Assembly (NCBI GenBank): GCA_015680685.1
Contig: MNCI01035832.1
Span: forward strand, 659,381-700,148
Reading direction: 5' to 3'
DNA: 40,768 nt
Source of the DNA: Gnetum montanum
Lineage: Eukaryota > Streptophyta > Gnetopsida > Gnetales > Gnetaceae
Positions 10,104 to 19,348 of the stretch are shown in pieces. A program made the translations under genes and the position numbers. Position 1 is the first letter of the stretch, and each line of letters starts with the position of its first letter. Under the pieces are notes generated by a model that worked only from the letters and a program-made list of their open reading frames with translations, had not been told where the DNA came from and did not search any database.

Positions 10104-10818
10104 CACAATTGGACACATAGGAAAGTCATACGAAAAGTTAGTGTTAGAGTAGGATCTTTTTGTCAGTTTTCAATTCCTCTCAACCCTTTCACCAGTGCAT
10201 GCTTGCAGTGTGATGATTGTAATTGCATGGAACCTTTATTCAAGTGTGATGTACTTGGACATGCACAAGATCGACAATAAAGATCGAGATTACTTCATCA
10301 TTGTAGCATTAACTTATTTTTAACTATTATTTATTGCTTTCTTACTTAATATCTCTTTACCTTCCTCTCCTATCCTTATTATTAAACATGTAATGAGTAC
10401 AACTTAATCACTAGCATTTATGTGTGACTACTTGGTATCCCAATAGCATACCTAGGACATGCGCTTGGTAATCCTAGTAGTAGTACACGAGGTCCAAGAT
10501 GTGTACAGATGATTAAGGATGGATGCTCATCACACATAGGCTAGCTTAGATTCTCTCCTCCCATTCCCTCTTAGCTTAAACAAAGTTATTTTCCATTGCC
10601 TCTAGGAGTAGCACTAGTCTAGGACCACATCATCCACCTCACTCTGGACTAAACCATATGTGACAAAGCAAATACTAGTCCATGTGGGAAGACAGTGAAC
10701 TGCGATCAACGTGTAACTATTTAGATACCGCAACTAGCTCATTTGCGAAGTTTGATCAGATTGTGCATGAACACTCGTATTCGTATGGTTGAGTGTAGGG
10801 TACCTGGCTACTCATCAT

Positions 10819-10836
10819 TGGCATAGTTGCCAGGGA
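10819..10836 (+). other. primer binding site of E1 (tRNA-Asp type)
   Basis: TGGCATAGTTGCCAGGGA begins one base after the LTR. It differs at 4 of 18 positions from TGGCGCCGTTGCCGGGGA, the complement of the 3' end of plant tRNA-Asp used by Athila-like elements. The equivalents in E2 and E3 differ at other positions, so together they point to the same primer. Confidence 0.75.
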
Positions 10837-10900
10837 TGGTGCTAGTTATTTAGATTAGTTATATCATACAAGGTCGTTGTAACAAAGTATTCATGATATA

Positions 10901-11520
10901 NNNNNNNNNNNNNNNNNNNNNNNNNNNNNNNNNNNNNNNNNNNNNNNNNNNNNNNNNNNNNNNNNNNNNNNNNNNNNNNNNNNNNNNNNNNNNNNNNNNN
11001 NNNNNNNNNNNNNNNNNNNNNNNNNNNNNNNNNNNNNNNNNNNNNNNNNNNNNNNNNNNNNNNNNNNNNNNNNNNNNNNNNNNNNNNNNNNNNNNNNNNN
11101 NNNNNNNNNNNNNNNNNNNNNNNNNNNNNNNNNNNNNNNNNNNNNNNNNNNNNNNNNNNNNNNNNNNNNNNNNNNNNNNNNNNNNNNNNNNNNNNNNNNN
11201 NNNNNNNNNNNNNNNNNNNNNNNNNNNNNNNNNNNNNNNNNNNNNNNNNNNNNNNNNNNNNNNNNNNNNNNNNNNNNNNNNNNNNNNNNNNNNNNNNNNN
11301 NNNNNNNNNNNNNNNNNNNNNNNNNNNNNNNNNNNNNNNNNNNNNNNNNNNNNNNNNNNNNNNNNNNNNNNNNNNNNNNNNNNNNNNNNNNNNNNNNNNN
11401 NNNNNNNNNNNNNNNNNNNNNNNNNNNNNNNNNNNNNNNNNNNNNNNNNNNNNNNNNNNNNNNNNNNNNNNNNNNNNNNNNNNNNNNNNNNNNNNNNNNN
11501 NNNNNNNNNNNNNNNNNNNN
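10901..11520. other. 620-base assembly gap (Ns) inside E1
   Basis: A run of N. By comparison with E2 it should hold the N-terminal and central part of gag. The E2 equivalent (about 20.5-21.7 kb) is longer than 620 bases, so the gap length may be underestimated. Confidence 0.9.
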
Positions 11521-12724
11521 TAGCAAAGGTCCATGATCATGAAGAGGAGAAATCAACTCACCTCAAGGAGGTGGAATCATCTTTGCCAATACTACAATCA
11601 CTAGATGAAATTGAGGCAAAGATCAATAAGATGATGGAATGGATACATGAAAAATGCAAAGAATATGCCAACACTATTAGAGGTAGAACCATGACAAACC
11701 AAGAAGCAGGACAGAATACCCTTAGACAATTAGAAAGAAGGGTTGAAAAGGATAAGAACTCAACTACTAATCATACGTATCAATGTAACATTTGCCTGTA
11801 TGATCATCCCAAAGGTCAATGCCCAATCTTGCGACATTTACATGAGCATTGGGGAAGAATGTTACATCCAGATTTCATACAAAAATACTATGTTCAATCA
11901 CAGTGAAAAAATCCCAGTCTTAGGGGAGGCCACCCTCAAACTGGTTACACCCTTCATATCATCCGAATCTAAGTGCTTATCAGGTTCAGCATCCTGTTTC
12001 CACAACTGGGTCAACATCTTCTATCTCACCACATTGTTATTATTCTCCTAAGTACTATCAACCTATGTCCTTTCCAACAAGATCACCACCTCATGTTCCT
12101 TATACTTCTCCTTACTCTCAATATTCTCATCCTTCACCTCCTTCTACATCACCACCACCAATAGTACCAGAAGGTTTTGCACCACAACACCAACCCACCA
12201 ACGTTACTTGTGCTGCTATTGTCAACCGTAGTGGGAATCCTTCACAATGTCAAAAGCATCCTTTCTTTAGGCATGATCGTAGAAAGGGATAGCATAGTTT
12301 CGAGACCACTGCATCCTCCCACTCAGCATAAGTTTAACACTATGGTGCATCTTTCTCCTCGAACCCAACACCTCCTATTACTTTATCAGGGCCACCAATC
12401 CATACTCCAACAACTGTGTAACCCAATGAATATAGCCACATAGGGAGACATATTGATTTTCACATATCATCTTATGGTCAAGGGTGCCATAGTGGGTCAA
12501 CTCCATATCAATTAAACTCATCTTCTAACTTACCCCACTATGTCAACTTCAATTAAGTGTGTGAACCCCAATTTGGGTACATTCCAACCACCACATCAAA
12601 AGACACCCAATGGTTTGGATATGACCAAGTCCCAATGTTTCTGAAATGCATGGATCCAACACTTCCATTTGTTAATTCTCGCTATGATCAAAAGTTTAGT
12701 TATGGGGGATATCCCCCATTTTAA
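11521..12724 (+). pseudogene. E1 gag, C-terminal half, broken
   Basis: Gag packages the element RNA and forms the cytoplasmic particle. From the gap edge an open frame runs to a stop at 11904-11906. It holds a charged helical stretch (KINKMMEWIHEKCKEY) and a knuckle CNICLYDHPKGQC (11784-11822) of form CX2CX3HX4C, followed by a Trp-containing linker. Comparison with E2 shows a Trp-to-stop change, a one-base deletion and a second stop (TAG near 11920). Reading then continues in another frame through a Pro/Ser/Tyr-rich domain (YSPKYYQPM, SPPSTSPPPI) with a further stop at 12290-12292, and the family end SYGGYPPF-stop lies at 12722-12724. The N-terminus lies in the N gap. Confidence 0.8.
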
Positions 12725-13337
12725 CAAACAGAATTAATAAATGTTTTTTCCTTTTCTTTAATTTTACAATTTTTTGTTTTTCATTTTTTCATCTTTCAAT
12801 TTGTTGTTTTATCTTTTTATTTATTGTTTTATCTTTTTATGGGTAATCTCATCTATGAATAAAACACTCATGTGACTCATTGTTTGAGATGTTGTTCTAT
12901 GCTATCAAGTCTCAGGTAACTAATTATTTGGACAGTAAGCCCACAATGTCCACTCACCCATTCTATTAATAAGTGGTTCTACTCTGGATATGATGATATT
13001 CTTGACATCATTAAAACTTAAAGTAATTTTATGCTCATTATGCCCAGAGCAAAAAATGATGGATTAAGAGGGAATGGTCAGGGTGTGACATCAAGGGTAC
13101 TTGTGGATTCTCTTTGGTAACATTTGTCGGAGTTATCATGCAGCCTGGTTGTACTAAGATCCTTGTAGATCTAATGAAAAATTAGTGTAAGAGTAATAAA
13201 GGCACTCAATAAAGAAACCCAATGATATTCTAAGGGGTTCCATTGGAAAGACATGCACCCATGCCTAAAGGTAGGTGGCTTCTCTGGATTACACATAAAA
13301 AAATGAGAAAAAGAAAAAAAAAGAAAAGAAAGAGAGT
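12725..13337 (+). other. E1 spacer between gag and the Cys-rich ORF
   Basis: Begins with a strongly T-rich tract (12740-12840, repeats of TTTTATCTTTTTAT). E2 has the equivalent (A-rich on the plus strand, about 19200-19330). Further on, blocks such as TTGTACTAAGATCCTTGTAG are conserved between E1 and E2 although no common open frame is obvious. In Athila-like autonomous elements pol would begin here; none of its motifs is present. Confidence 0.6.
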
Positions 13338-13733
13338 GTGCCAAAGTGGCCAAGCAAAAAGTATGGTGCAAAGAAATTCCAAATCACTCCTCCCTTGCAC
13401 AAAATGCCAAGTGATCATATGCCTTGCTGTCATGATGCTCTTATGGTTGTCCATCATTGGATGAAACAATGTGATGTCACTGATAGAAGGAATGGACTTG
13501 GTCTTGATTTTGGAGCAACAGCTAATGACACATTAATCACATCCTACACTCAAGATTCATTGTGTCTTGGGTCAGTTACCTCATGTCCCAATCTCTGCAA
13601 TCCCTTCTACGATTCATCCCATCTCACTGTTCATGTATTTGTGACTCGTTTCTTGTGTAACATTGAAGTCATACCTCATCACAGTGGTATCTACATGTGT
13701 GTGTTTTGTGGAGCTGATGTGGATTACATTTAA
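13338..13733 (+). CDS. E1 middle ORF, Cys/His-rich, function unknown
   Basis: An intact 131-codon frame starting MPKWPSKKYG and ending YMCVFCGADVDYI-stop. I do not recognise the family. It has nine Cys and eight His, including PCC, HHWMKQCDVTD, CPNLC and a terminal CVFCG. The equivalent region in E2 (18377-18735, minus) reads the same protein with one internal stop and a frameshift, shares the stop codon, and differs at many third codon positions, hinting at past selection on the protein. The exact start is uncertain because the N-terminal 15 codons fall in a block poorly matched in E2. No signal peptide or membrane segment is clear. A metal-binding accessory protein is one possibility. Chance conservation of a non-coding block is the alternative. 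Confidence 0.45.
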   Translation: MPKWPSKKYGAKKFQITPPLHKMPSDHMPCCHDALMVVHHWMKQCDVTDRRNGLGLDFGATANDTLITSYTQDSLCLGSVTSCPNLCNPFYDSSHLTVHVFVTRFLCNIEVIPHHSGIYMCVFCGADVDYI

Positions 13734-14135
13734 CCCCTTTAGTGCCTATGGACATTTTTAGGTATAGTTACATAAGGGCATGATAGGTAGGAAGCTACTT
13801 TGGGGAGGACCCACTTGCGTGACTTCTGTAATTTGTACTTGTTGCACCCCACCACATCATTTTATACCCTCCAAGTACTTCATTGCCAAATCTATTCTTA
13901 CCCTTGTCATCATTTTATCAAACGTTCCTCAAAACCATCACATGTCCTTTTATGTGTCACCTAAATAATTTAGGTCCAACATTAAACTTTTAGGGTAACT
14001 TCCTTGAAAAAATTTCTAACTCTAAAATCACACTAAGCAAAGAATTCAATATTTATTAAAGGCAATGAGTAAGGTATGAAATAATTGAACTTCTTTCAAT
14101 AACCTTACTAACAATTGATCTTTGTGTGATTATAG
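13734..14135 (+). other. E1 spacer upstream of the last ORF
   Basis: Non-coding sequence ending TTTGTGTGATTATAG directly before ATG at 14136. In E2 the same place reads ATGTGATTGCAG then ATG, a good 3' splice acceptor. The open stretch at 13780-13968 has no recognisable domain. Confidence 0.4.
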
Positions 14136-14573
14136 ATGGCCCCTAAAAGAGGACAACAACGAGGACCTTCTCAAGGTGCAATTGAATGCCCAAGGGAAGG
14201 TAGAGGCCAAGGGCCTCATGCAAAACATGCAATGCAGGAGGCATAATCATTCAACATCCATTAGGGAACTCTTGTCATTGCACAATCTAGCCAAGAAAAA
14301 GGTGGAGAGGTTAGGGCCCTAGCCTATGAAGAGGAATAATGGTTATCTACGGCATGGCATGTCAAGGCCAATCAAGTGTTCCCATAGCTGTCATGTCCAT
14401 GGGAAGTGCTGACTCCATCAAACATTGGAACATTGGCATGGATGGCTCATAATCCTTGGATAGAAGAGGAGAAATGTCAGGCGCTTCTTCAATAGTATCA
14501 ATCTTAGAAGCCTAAAGTACAAGATAAAGGAAAGGCACCCATGGAGGAGCCACCACCAGCTAGAACCACATGA
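14136..14573 (+). pseudogene. E1 last ORF (env-like position), shortened and broken
   Basis: Starts MAPKRGQQRGPSQG with an Arg/Gly/Gln-rich N-terminus and ends KGKAPMEEPPPARTT-stop at 14571-14573. E2 has the same ends (MAPKHRQ... and KGKTPMEEPPPLGTT) but is about 330 bp longer in the middle, so E1 has lost an internal block. Several in-frame stops are present. In Athila-like elements the ORF between integrase and the 3' LTR is called env-like. Here the conserved middle block (kept in E2) resembles the widespread plant transposon-protein domain found in Athila relatives. Role unknown. Confidence 0.6.
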
Positions 14574-14750
14574 GTTCCAACAAAATTTTGTCTATTTTTA
14601 ATTCTATGTCTATGTCCCAATTTTTTTGTATTCATCTCTCCACTATGGCATGAATAAATTCCTAGTTAGTCAATAATCCCATACCTATCCACTGTGTAAT
14701 CAATGGGGCTTGTTCTCATTTTGTTCAACTCAAGGATGAGTTTTCATTTA

Positions 14751-14762
14751 GTCGTGGGGGTA
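14751..14762 (+). other. polypurine tract region of E1
   Basis: GTCGTGGGGGTA abuts the 3' LTR start TGATGAACC. E2 carries the identical 12-mer next to its 3' LTR (16533-16544, minus). It primes plus-strand DNA synthesis during reverse transcription. Confidence 0.75.
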
Positions 14763-15676
14763 TGATGAACCATGATTTATCAGGCTCTAATATCGAACCC
14801 TCAATATCAGGTATGTGATATTGCGCCCTCACTAGCAATATCAGATACANAAGAGGAATTGAAAACTAATAAAAATATCCTACTCTAACACTAACTTTTC
14901 CTATGACTTTCCTATTTGTCGAATTGTGTATTTATAGGCTCACACAGGAACCACAATATTGTGTATCNTGACAAATAGGAAAGTCATAGGAAAAGTTAGT
15001 GTTAGAGTAGGATATTTTTATTAGTTTTCAATTCCTCTTAATCCTTTCCCTAGTGCATGCCCATAGTGTGATGATTATAATTGTATGAAACCTTTATTTG
15101 AGTGTGATGTACTTGGACACCTACATGACTGGCAATAAAGATCGAGATTACTTCATCATTGCAGCATTCACTTAGTTTTAACTATTATTTATTGCTTTCT
15201 TACTTAATATCTCTTTACCTTCCTCTCCTATACCTGTTATTAAACACGAAATGAGTACGACTTAATCACGAGCATTTAAGTATGACTACTTGGTATCCCA
15301 GTAGCATACCTAGGACATGTGCTTGGTAATTCTAGTAGTAGTACATGAGGTCTAAGATGTGTACGGATAATTAAGGATGGATGCTCATCACACTTAGGCT
15401 AGCTTAGATTCTCTCCTCCCATTCCCTCTTGGCTTAAACAAAGTTATTTTCCATTGTCTCTAGGAGTAGCACTAGTCTAGGACCACATCATACATCTCAC
15501 TCTGGACTAAACCATATGTGACAAAGCAAATACTAGTCCAGGTGGGAAGATAGCGAATTGCGATCAACCTTTTACTATCTAGATACCACAACTAGCCCAT
15601 CTATGAAGTTCAACCAGATCGTGTGTGAACACTCGTATTCATATGGTTGAGTGTAGGGGTACCTAGCCACTCATCA
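14763..15676 (+). repeat. E1 3' LTR (contains a mis-oriented segment)
   Basis: Starts TGATGAACCATG and ends TAGCCACTCATCA, followed by CATAT. It is 914 bases as given, of which about 70 are an assembly duplication (see 14851-14967); the true length is near 842, matching the 5' copy. Confidence 0.9.
14851..14967 (-). other. wrongly oriented assembly piece inside the E1 3' LTR
   Basis: The piece is bounded by single Ns at 14850 and 14968. It is the reverse complement of the LTR part expected here: it carries TATA as TATTTATA (14929-14936). Its first 70 bases (14851-14920) are an exact inverted copy of 14970-15039. Flipped, it joins both neighbours by sequence overlap. Confidence 0.85.
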
Positions 15677-15681
15677 CATAT
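15677..15681. repeat. right target-site duplication of E1 (CATAT)
   Basis: Exact match to 9965-9969. Only 25 bp (15682-15706) separate it from the end of E2. Confidence 0.85.
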
Positions 15682-16429
15682 GCATTTGTTAAGGAACTTG
15701 ACCAATTGATGAGTGGTGAGGTACCCCTACACTTAACCATACGAATATGAGCGTTACACGTGCGATCCGATTGAACTCCGCAAACGGACTAGTTGTGGCA
15801 TCTAGACAATTAGCCTTAGGTTGCAGTTCGTTGTCTTCCCACCTGGACTAGTATTAGCTTTGTCACATATGGTTTAGTCCAGAGTGAGGTGTATGATAAG
15901 TTTCTAATCTAATGCTACTCTTGAAGGCAATGGAAAGTAATATTAAGTAAGCTAGGAGAGAAGGGTGAGAAGGAATCTAATCTAGCCTAAGTACGATGAA
16001 CATCCATTCCTTGATTATCCGTACACATTTTGGACTTCGTGCACGACTACCACTGGGATTACCAAGCGCAGATCCTAGGTATGCTACTGGGTTACCAAGT
16101 AGTCACACTTAAATGCTCGTAATTAAGTTGTACTCATTTTGCAGTTTAACATGAGTTTAAAGGTGAGAGAGACTAATTAGGAAAGCAGTAAATAAAAATT
16201 AATTAAATGATTAAACTAAGTTAATGCTGTAATGATGAAGTAATCTTGATCTTTATTGCCGGTCATGTGCATGTCCAAGTACGTCACACTTGAATAAAGG
16301 ATGCTGTACAATTACAATCACCACACTGCAGGCATACACTGGGAAATAATCTAACTCTGGAATGATAAAACTACAAGAGCCTAGCTAAGGATCTAAATCT
16401 AAGTGCCTAAAACTAGGAAAGCCACCTAT

Positions 16430-16437
16430 TATTTATA
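16430..16437 (-). promoter_or_regulatory. TATA box of the E2 3' LTR
   Basis: TATAAATA on the minus strand, in the same relative place as in E1 and E3. Because the 5' LTR of E2 has lost this part, this is the only core promoter left in E2. Confidence 0.7.
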
Positions 16438-16449
16438 GAGATTGAGGCA

Positions 16450-16506
16450 GGCTGCGATATCGCGGCTGCAGCAACAATAGGGCTGTGATATCATGGCTGC
16501 GATACC
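16450..16506 (-). promoter_or_regulatory. E2 U3 repeat array, 14-bp spacing
   Basis: On the plus strand GGCTGCGATATC, CGGCTGCAG, GGCTGTGATATC and GGCTGCGATACC give GGCTG starts at 16450, 16464, 16481 and 16495, spaced 14, 17 and 14. The sequence differs from the E1 array but keeps the GATAT core and the 14-bp step. Confidence 0.5.
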
Positions 16507-16532
16507 ACAACCAAAAAATTCGTGACTCATCA

Positions 16533-16544
16533 TACCCCCACGAC
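16533..16544 (-). other. polypurine tract region of E2
   Basis: On the minus strand GTCGTGGGGGTA, identical to E1, abutting the 3' LTR. Confidence 0.75.
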
Positions 16545-16715
16545 TGAATGAAAACTCGTTCTTGAGTTAAAGTGAGAACAAGCGCCATTGATTACATAGT
16601 GGATAGGTATGGGATTATTGACTGACTAGAATGGATTCATGCCGCAGTGTGGAGTCAGAACAAAATTGAGACACAACCCAAAAGAAAATTCTATGATTAC
16701 AAAATTGGATGGAAC

Positions 16716-17483
16716 TCATGTAGTTCCTAGTGGCGGTGGCTCCTCCATGGGTGTCTTTCCCTTTTCTTGCACTCCAAGTCTTGGGATTTGATGGCGTTGG
16801 AGTATGGCTTGGAGTTCCTCCTCTTGTAAGGCCTTGGGTGCCTTGGCATGCACATAAGTTTACGCTTGTGCCATAGAGGCATCCCAATCAGCCTTCTCTT
16901 TTTCTTCCGTCATCCTTTTATTCTCTATCAACAGTTTATTAAGTTACTCTGTTCTAAAAGTGTCCAGCTGTTTCTGAGCAACCTTTAGCCCTATATTCGG
17001 AAGGTTTAATACTTCTGAAATGGCTTGAATAGAGAAGTCAACAGTCACACCACAATTGTTAACCGTGGTGCCTTCTTCTTTATTGTGCCAAAATTGGTAC
17101 ATTTCCCCTAAGTACCAGGCACTATTTTCAGAGAGGGTAGGCCATAATGGGGATCCTTTGAGGTGATCCCTAATGGCCTCTAGAGAAAATTCTGTGAAAG
17201 GTCCAAAGTTTAATTCCATGATCACTGCAGTGAATATGGACCTTTTATGGATGGTCTGAACACAATCCTAGGTTAGCGTGAGATATCGTCCTTGTTCAGA
17301 CACTGCTGTAGCTCCTCCTTTCGCCTGCCTTGATTTTATAGTAGCAGGGTCTTCTTGATGGATACTAAATGATTGTTCCTCCTACTCTACATGTTGTTCG
17401 GCAGGAACTTATCCTTCACCTCTCCTAGGTTGTTTGATCACACCTTGAGTAGGATCTTCCTATTGTCTGTGTTTCGGGGCCAT
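16716..17483 (-). pseudogene. E2 last ORF (env-like position), single frame with six stops
   Basis: The ATG at 17483 directly follows TGATTGCAG, a consensus-like 3' splice site, so a spliced subgenomic RNA is plausible. One frame runs to the stop at 16716-16718, the same stop as E1. The 256 codons are interrupted by six stops, each one C-to-T change from CAA or CAG; E1 keeps CAA where E2 has the second one. The N-terminus is basic and Gln-rich. The middle (from about 17225) reads MELNFGPFTEF...LGEMYQFW...VTVDFSIQAISEVLNLPN, resembling the plant transposon-protein domain that reads EFY...V.FSPEAIN..L.LP. A charged helical tail follows, then KGKTPMEEPPP. No membrane segment or signal peptide is seen, so envelope function is unsupported. 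Confidence 0.6.
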
Positions 17484-18376
17484 CTGCAATCACATGGGAA
17501 CAATCATTAGTAAGGTTGTTACCAAAGTTAGGTTATATCTTACTGCTTGCCTTAATAGATTTACTTTATTTCTATGTGATGTTAGTTATTGCAAGAACCA
17601 TGTCCCCGAAAGATTATAATGTTGAGTTTTTTTTGCTTAGGTGGTTTCCAAATTTAATTTTCTAGTATAGCTAAGGGGATGAAATTTTTTTTTGACACAT
17701 TCTATTCTTAATTTTACAACTAATTACCCTTAAAGATGTCCTTCGGGTGATGATNCAATTTATGTGCTATTCGGTGTGTGCCCCTCCCCCACGACTAAGC
17801 TGAACACTTCAGTTTCAAGTAGGTTTAGATGGAATGAAAATCAGAGTACCAACGAGCGAGTTATGAATATGAAAGCAAGGGATGTGTAATTGTGAGTTGT
17901 AGAGAGGAATTTGAAAAACTTCCCCTGCGTGAATAGTTGCAAATGATGTTGATTAGCACAGGGGGGTTACGTATATATTTGCATTGAAGTTAGGGCACTT
18001 AGAGAATGTACCAAATTTTTCTAATATTTCTTTGAAATGAAACGATGTAAACTAAGGACATCTAGATGATTGTTAAAGGGTTCTAGGGTAATTAGATAGT
18101 TTGGAAGGCACGAATAATGATCTGTGGATTTTATCAAGAAGGACGTCAGGTGGTAAAGAAAAAGGTCATGTAAGGGTACACAGGAACATGATTATTCAGA
18201 GGGATAGTAGTAGGGAAAGAAAGTTGTTTGAAAATATGCTGAGGGTAAGAAATGGTGTGTGTGAGCTATGTCATAAGTGAGAATTACAAAAAATTAGTGG
18301 GTCCTCCCCTAAGCAGGTTTCAACCTATAATGCCCTTGTGTAACCACACTTAAAGTGTCCATGGGCACTAGAAAGG
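17484..18376 (-). other. E2 spacer between the Cys-rich ORF and the last ORF
   Basis: No open frame of note. A single N lies at 17755 without a clear flanking duplication. It is longer than the equivalent E1 spacer (about 0.9 against 0.4 kb). Confidence 0.5.
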
Positions 18377-18735
18377 TTAAATGTAATCCGCACTAATTCC
18401 ACAAAACACACACATGTAAGTATCATCGAAATGAGGTAAGAATTCTATGTTACACACGACATAAGCTACAATTACATGAATAGTGAGATGAGACGAACTA
18501 GAGAATGGGATTGTAGAGATTGGGACATGAGGTAACTGACCCAGGGCATAGTGAATCCTGCATGTAAAGCATGATTAAGGTGTCATTAACCCCATCGTTC
18601 CAAGATCAGGACCAAGTACATTCCTCTAATCAGTGACATCGCATTGTTTCATCCCATGATGAGCAACTATGAGAGTACCATAACAACAAGGCGTACAATC
18701 ACTTGGCGTTTTATTCAAGGGAGGAGTGATTTTTG
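18377..18735 (-). pseudogene. E2 copy of the Cys-rich middle ORF, broken
   Basis: On the minus strand it reads ITPPLNKTPSDCTPCCYG, then HHGMKQCDVTD, a TAG stop, an indel near 18600, and after a frame change SSHLTIHVIVAY...YMCVFCGISADYI-stop at 18377-18379. It aligns throughout with E1 13338-13733, and the final stop is at the same codon. Many differences are at third positions; others change residues. Function is unknown, and no other homologue is recognised. Confidence 0.45.
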
Positions 18736-19348
18736 TTTTGTGGCACTTCCTTCTCTTTTTTTTTCTGTTTGAATACTGAATCTAGAGAAGTTGCTAACCT
18801 TCAAGCATGAGTGCATGTATTTTTAGTGGGACCCCCTAGAACAACATTGGATTTTTGAGTGCCCTTTTGATTACTCATACTCCCATTTTCATTAGATCTA
18901 CAAGGATCTTAGTACAACCACGTTACATGATAACTCCCACAGACGTCACCAAAGAGAATCCACAAGTCCCCTTGATGTCACACCCTAATCATTCCCTCTT
19001 CATCCATCCTTCTTCATTCTAGGTACAATGAACACAAAATTAATTTTAAGTTTTAAAAATGTCAAGAATATAATTGTACCCTAGAATAGAACCTCTTATT
19101 TGTAAAATGGATGAGTGGGTGTAATGGGCTCACTATCCAAATAATTGATCATTTGAGACTAGACAACATAGAGCACACCTCAACCAATGATCCACATGAG
19201 TGTTTTATTTGTAGATGAGATTACTGATAAAAATGTAAAGGGACAAAAAGACAAAAAGATAAAACAAGAAATTTAAAAATGAAAAACTGGAAAACAAAAA
19301 GTTGTAAAACTAAAGAAAATGAAAAGTATTTATTAATCCTGCTTGCTA
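18736..19348 (-). other. E2 spacer after gag
   Basis: Includes an A-rich tract on the plus strand (19230-19330) matching the T-rich tract of E1. No pol motif is seen. Confidence 0.55.

Larger units (their letters stand above)
9970..10817 (+). repeat. E1 5' LTR (848 bp)
   Basis: Starts TGATGAACCATG and ends CTACTCATCA. It holds a U3 array of GATAT motifs, a TATA box at 10096-10103 and a long R/U5. Its 3' partner is 14763-15676, and the two align along their length once the mis-placed segment in the 3' copy is set aside. Many differences are C/T or G/A, as expected from methylated-cytosine decay since insertion. Confidence 0.9.
9970..15676 (+). mobile_element. E1: Athila-like Ty3/gypsy retrotransposon lacking pol
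   Basis: The element is bounded by two LTRs of about 0.85 kb (TG...CA) and a perfect 5-bp duplication. In order it holds the 5' LTR, a tRNA-Asp-type primer site, gag (partly in the 620-N gap), a T-rich spacer, a Cys-rich ORF, an ORF in the env-like position, a polypurine tract and the 3' LTR. Between the gag stop (12724) and the last ORF (14136) there is only 1.4 kb and no protease, RT, RNase H or integrase motif. It is thus non-autonomous. Its gag matches E2 closely and E3 more distantly. Stops and a frameshift in gag show it is dead now. Confidence 0.9.
15707..16532 (-). repeat. E2 3' LTR (826 bp)
   Basis: On the minus strand it starts TGATGAGTCACG and ends CCACTCATCA. R/U5 aligns well with the E1 LTRs; U3 is different in sequence. 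TATA is at 16430-16437. Confidence 0.9.

Noticed and set aside
10842-11906. Long open frames on both strands across 10842-11906
   Set aside because: They are open only because the 620-N gap contains no stops. Only the plus-strand part after 11520 is supported, as gag.
13243-13464. 73-codon plus-strand frame with a Lys/Arg run
   Set aside because: Overlaps the Cys-rich ORF in another frame, and the Lys/Arg run comes from an A-rich low-complexity stretch not matched in E2.
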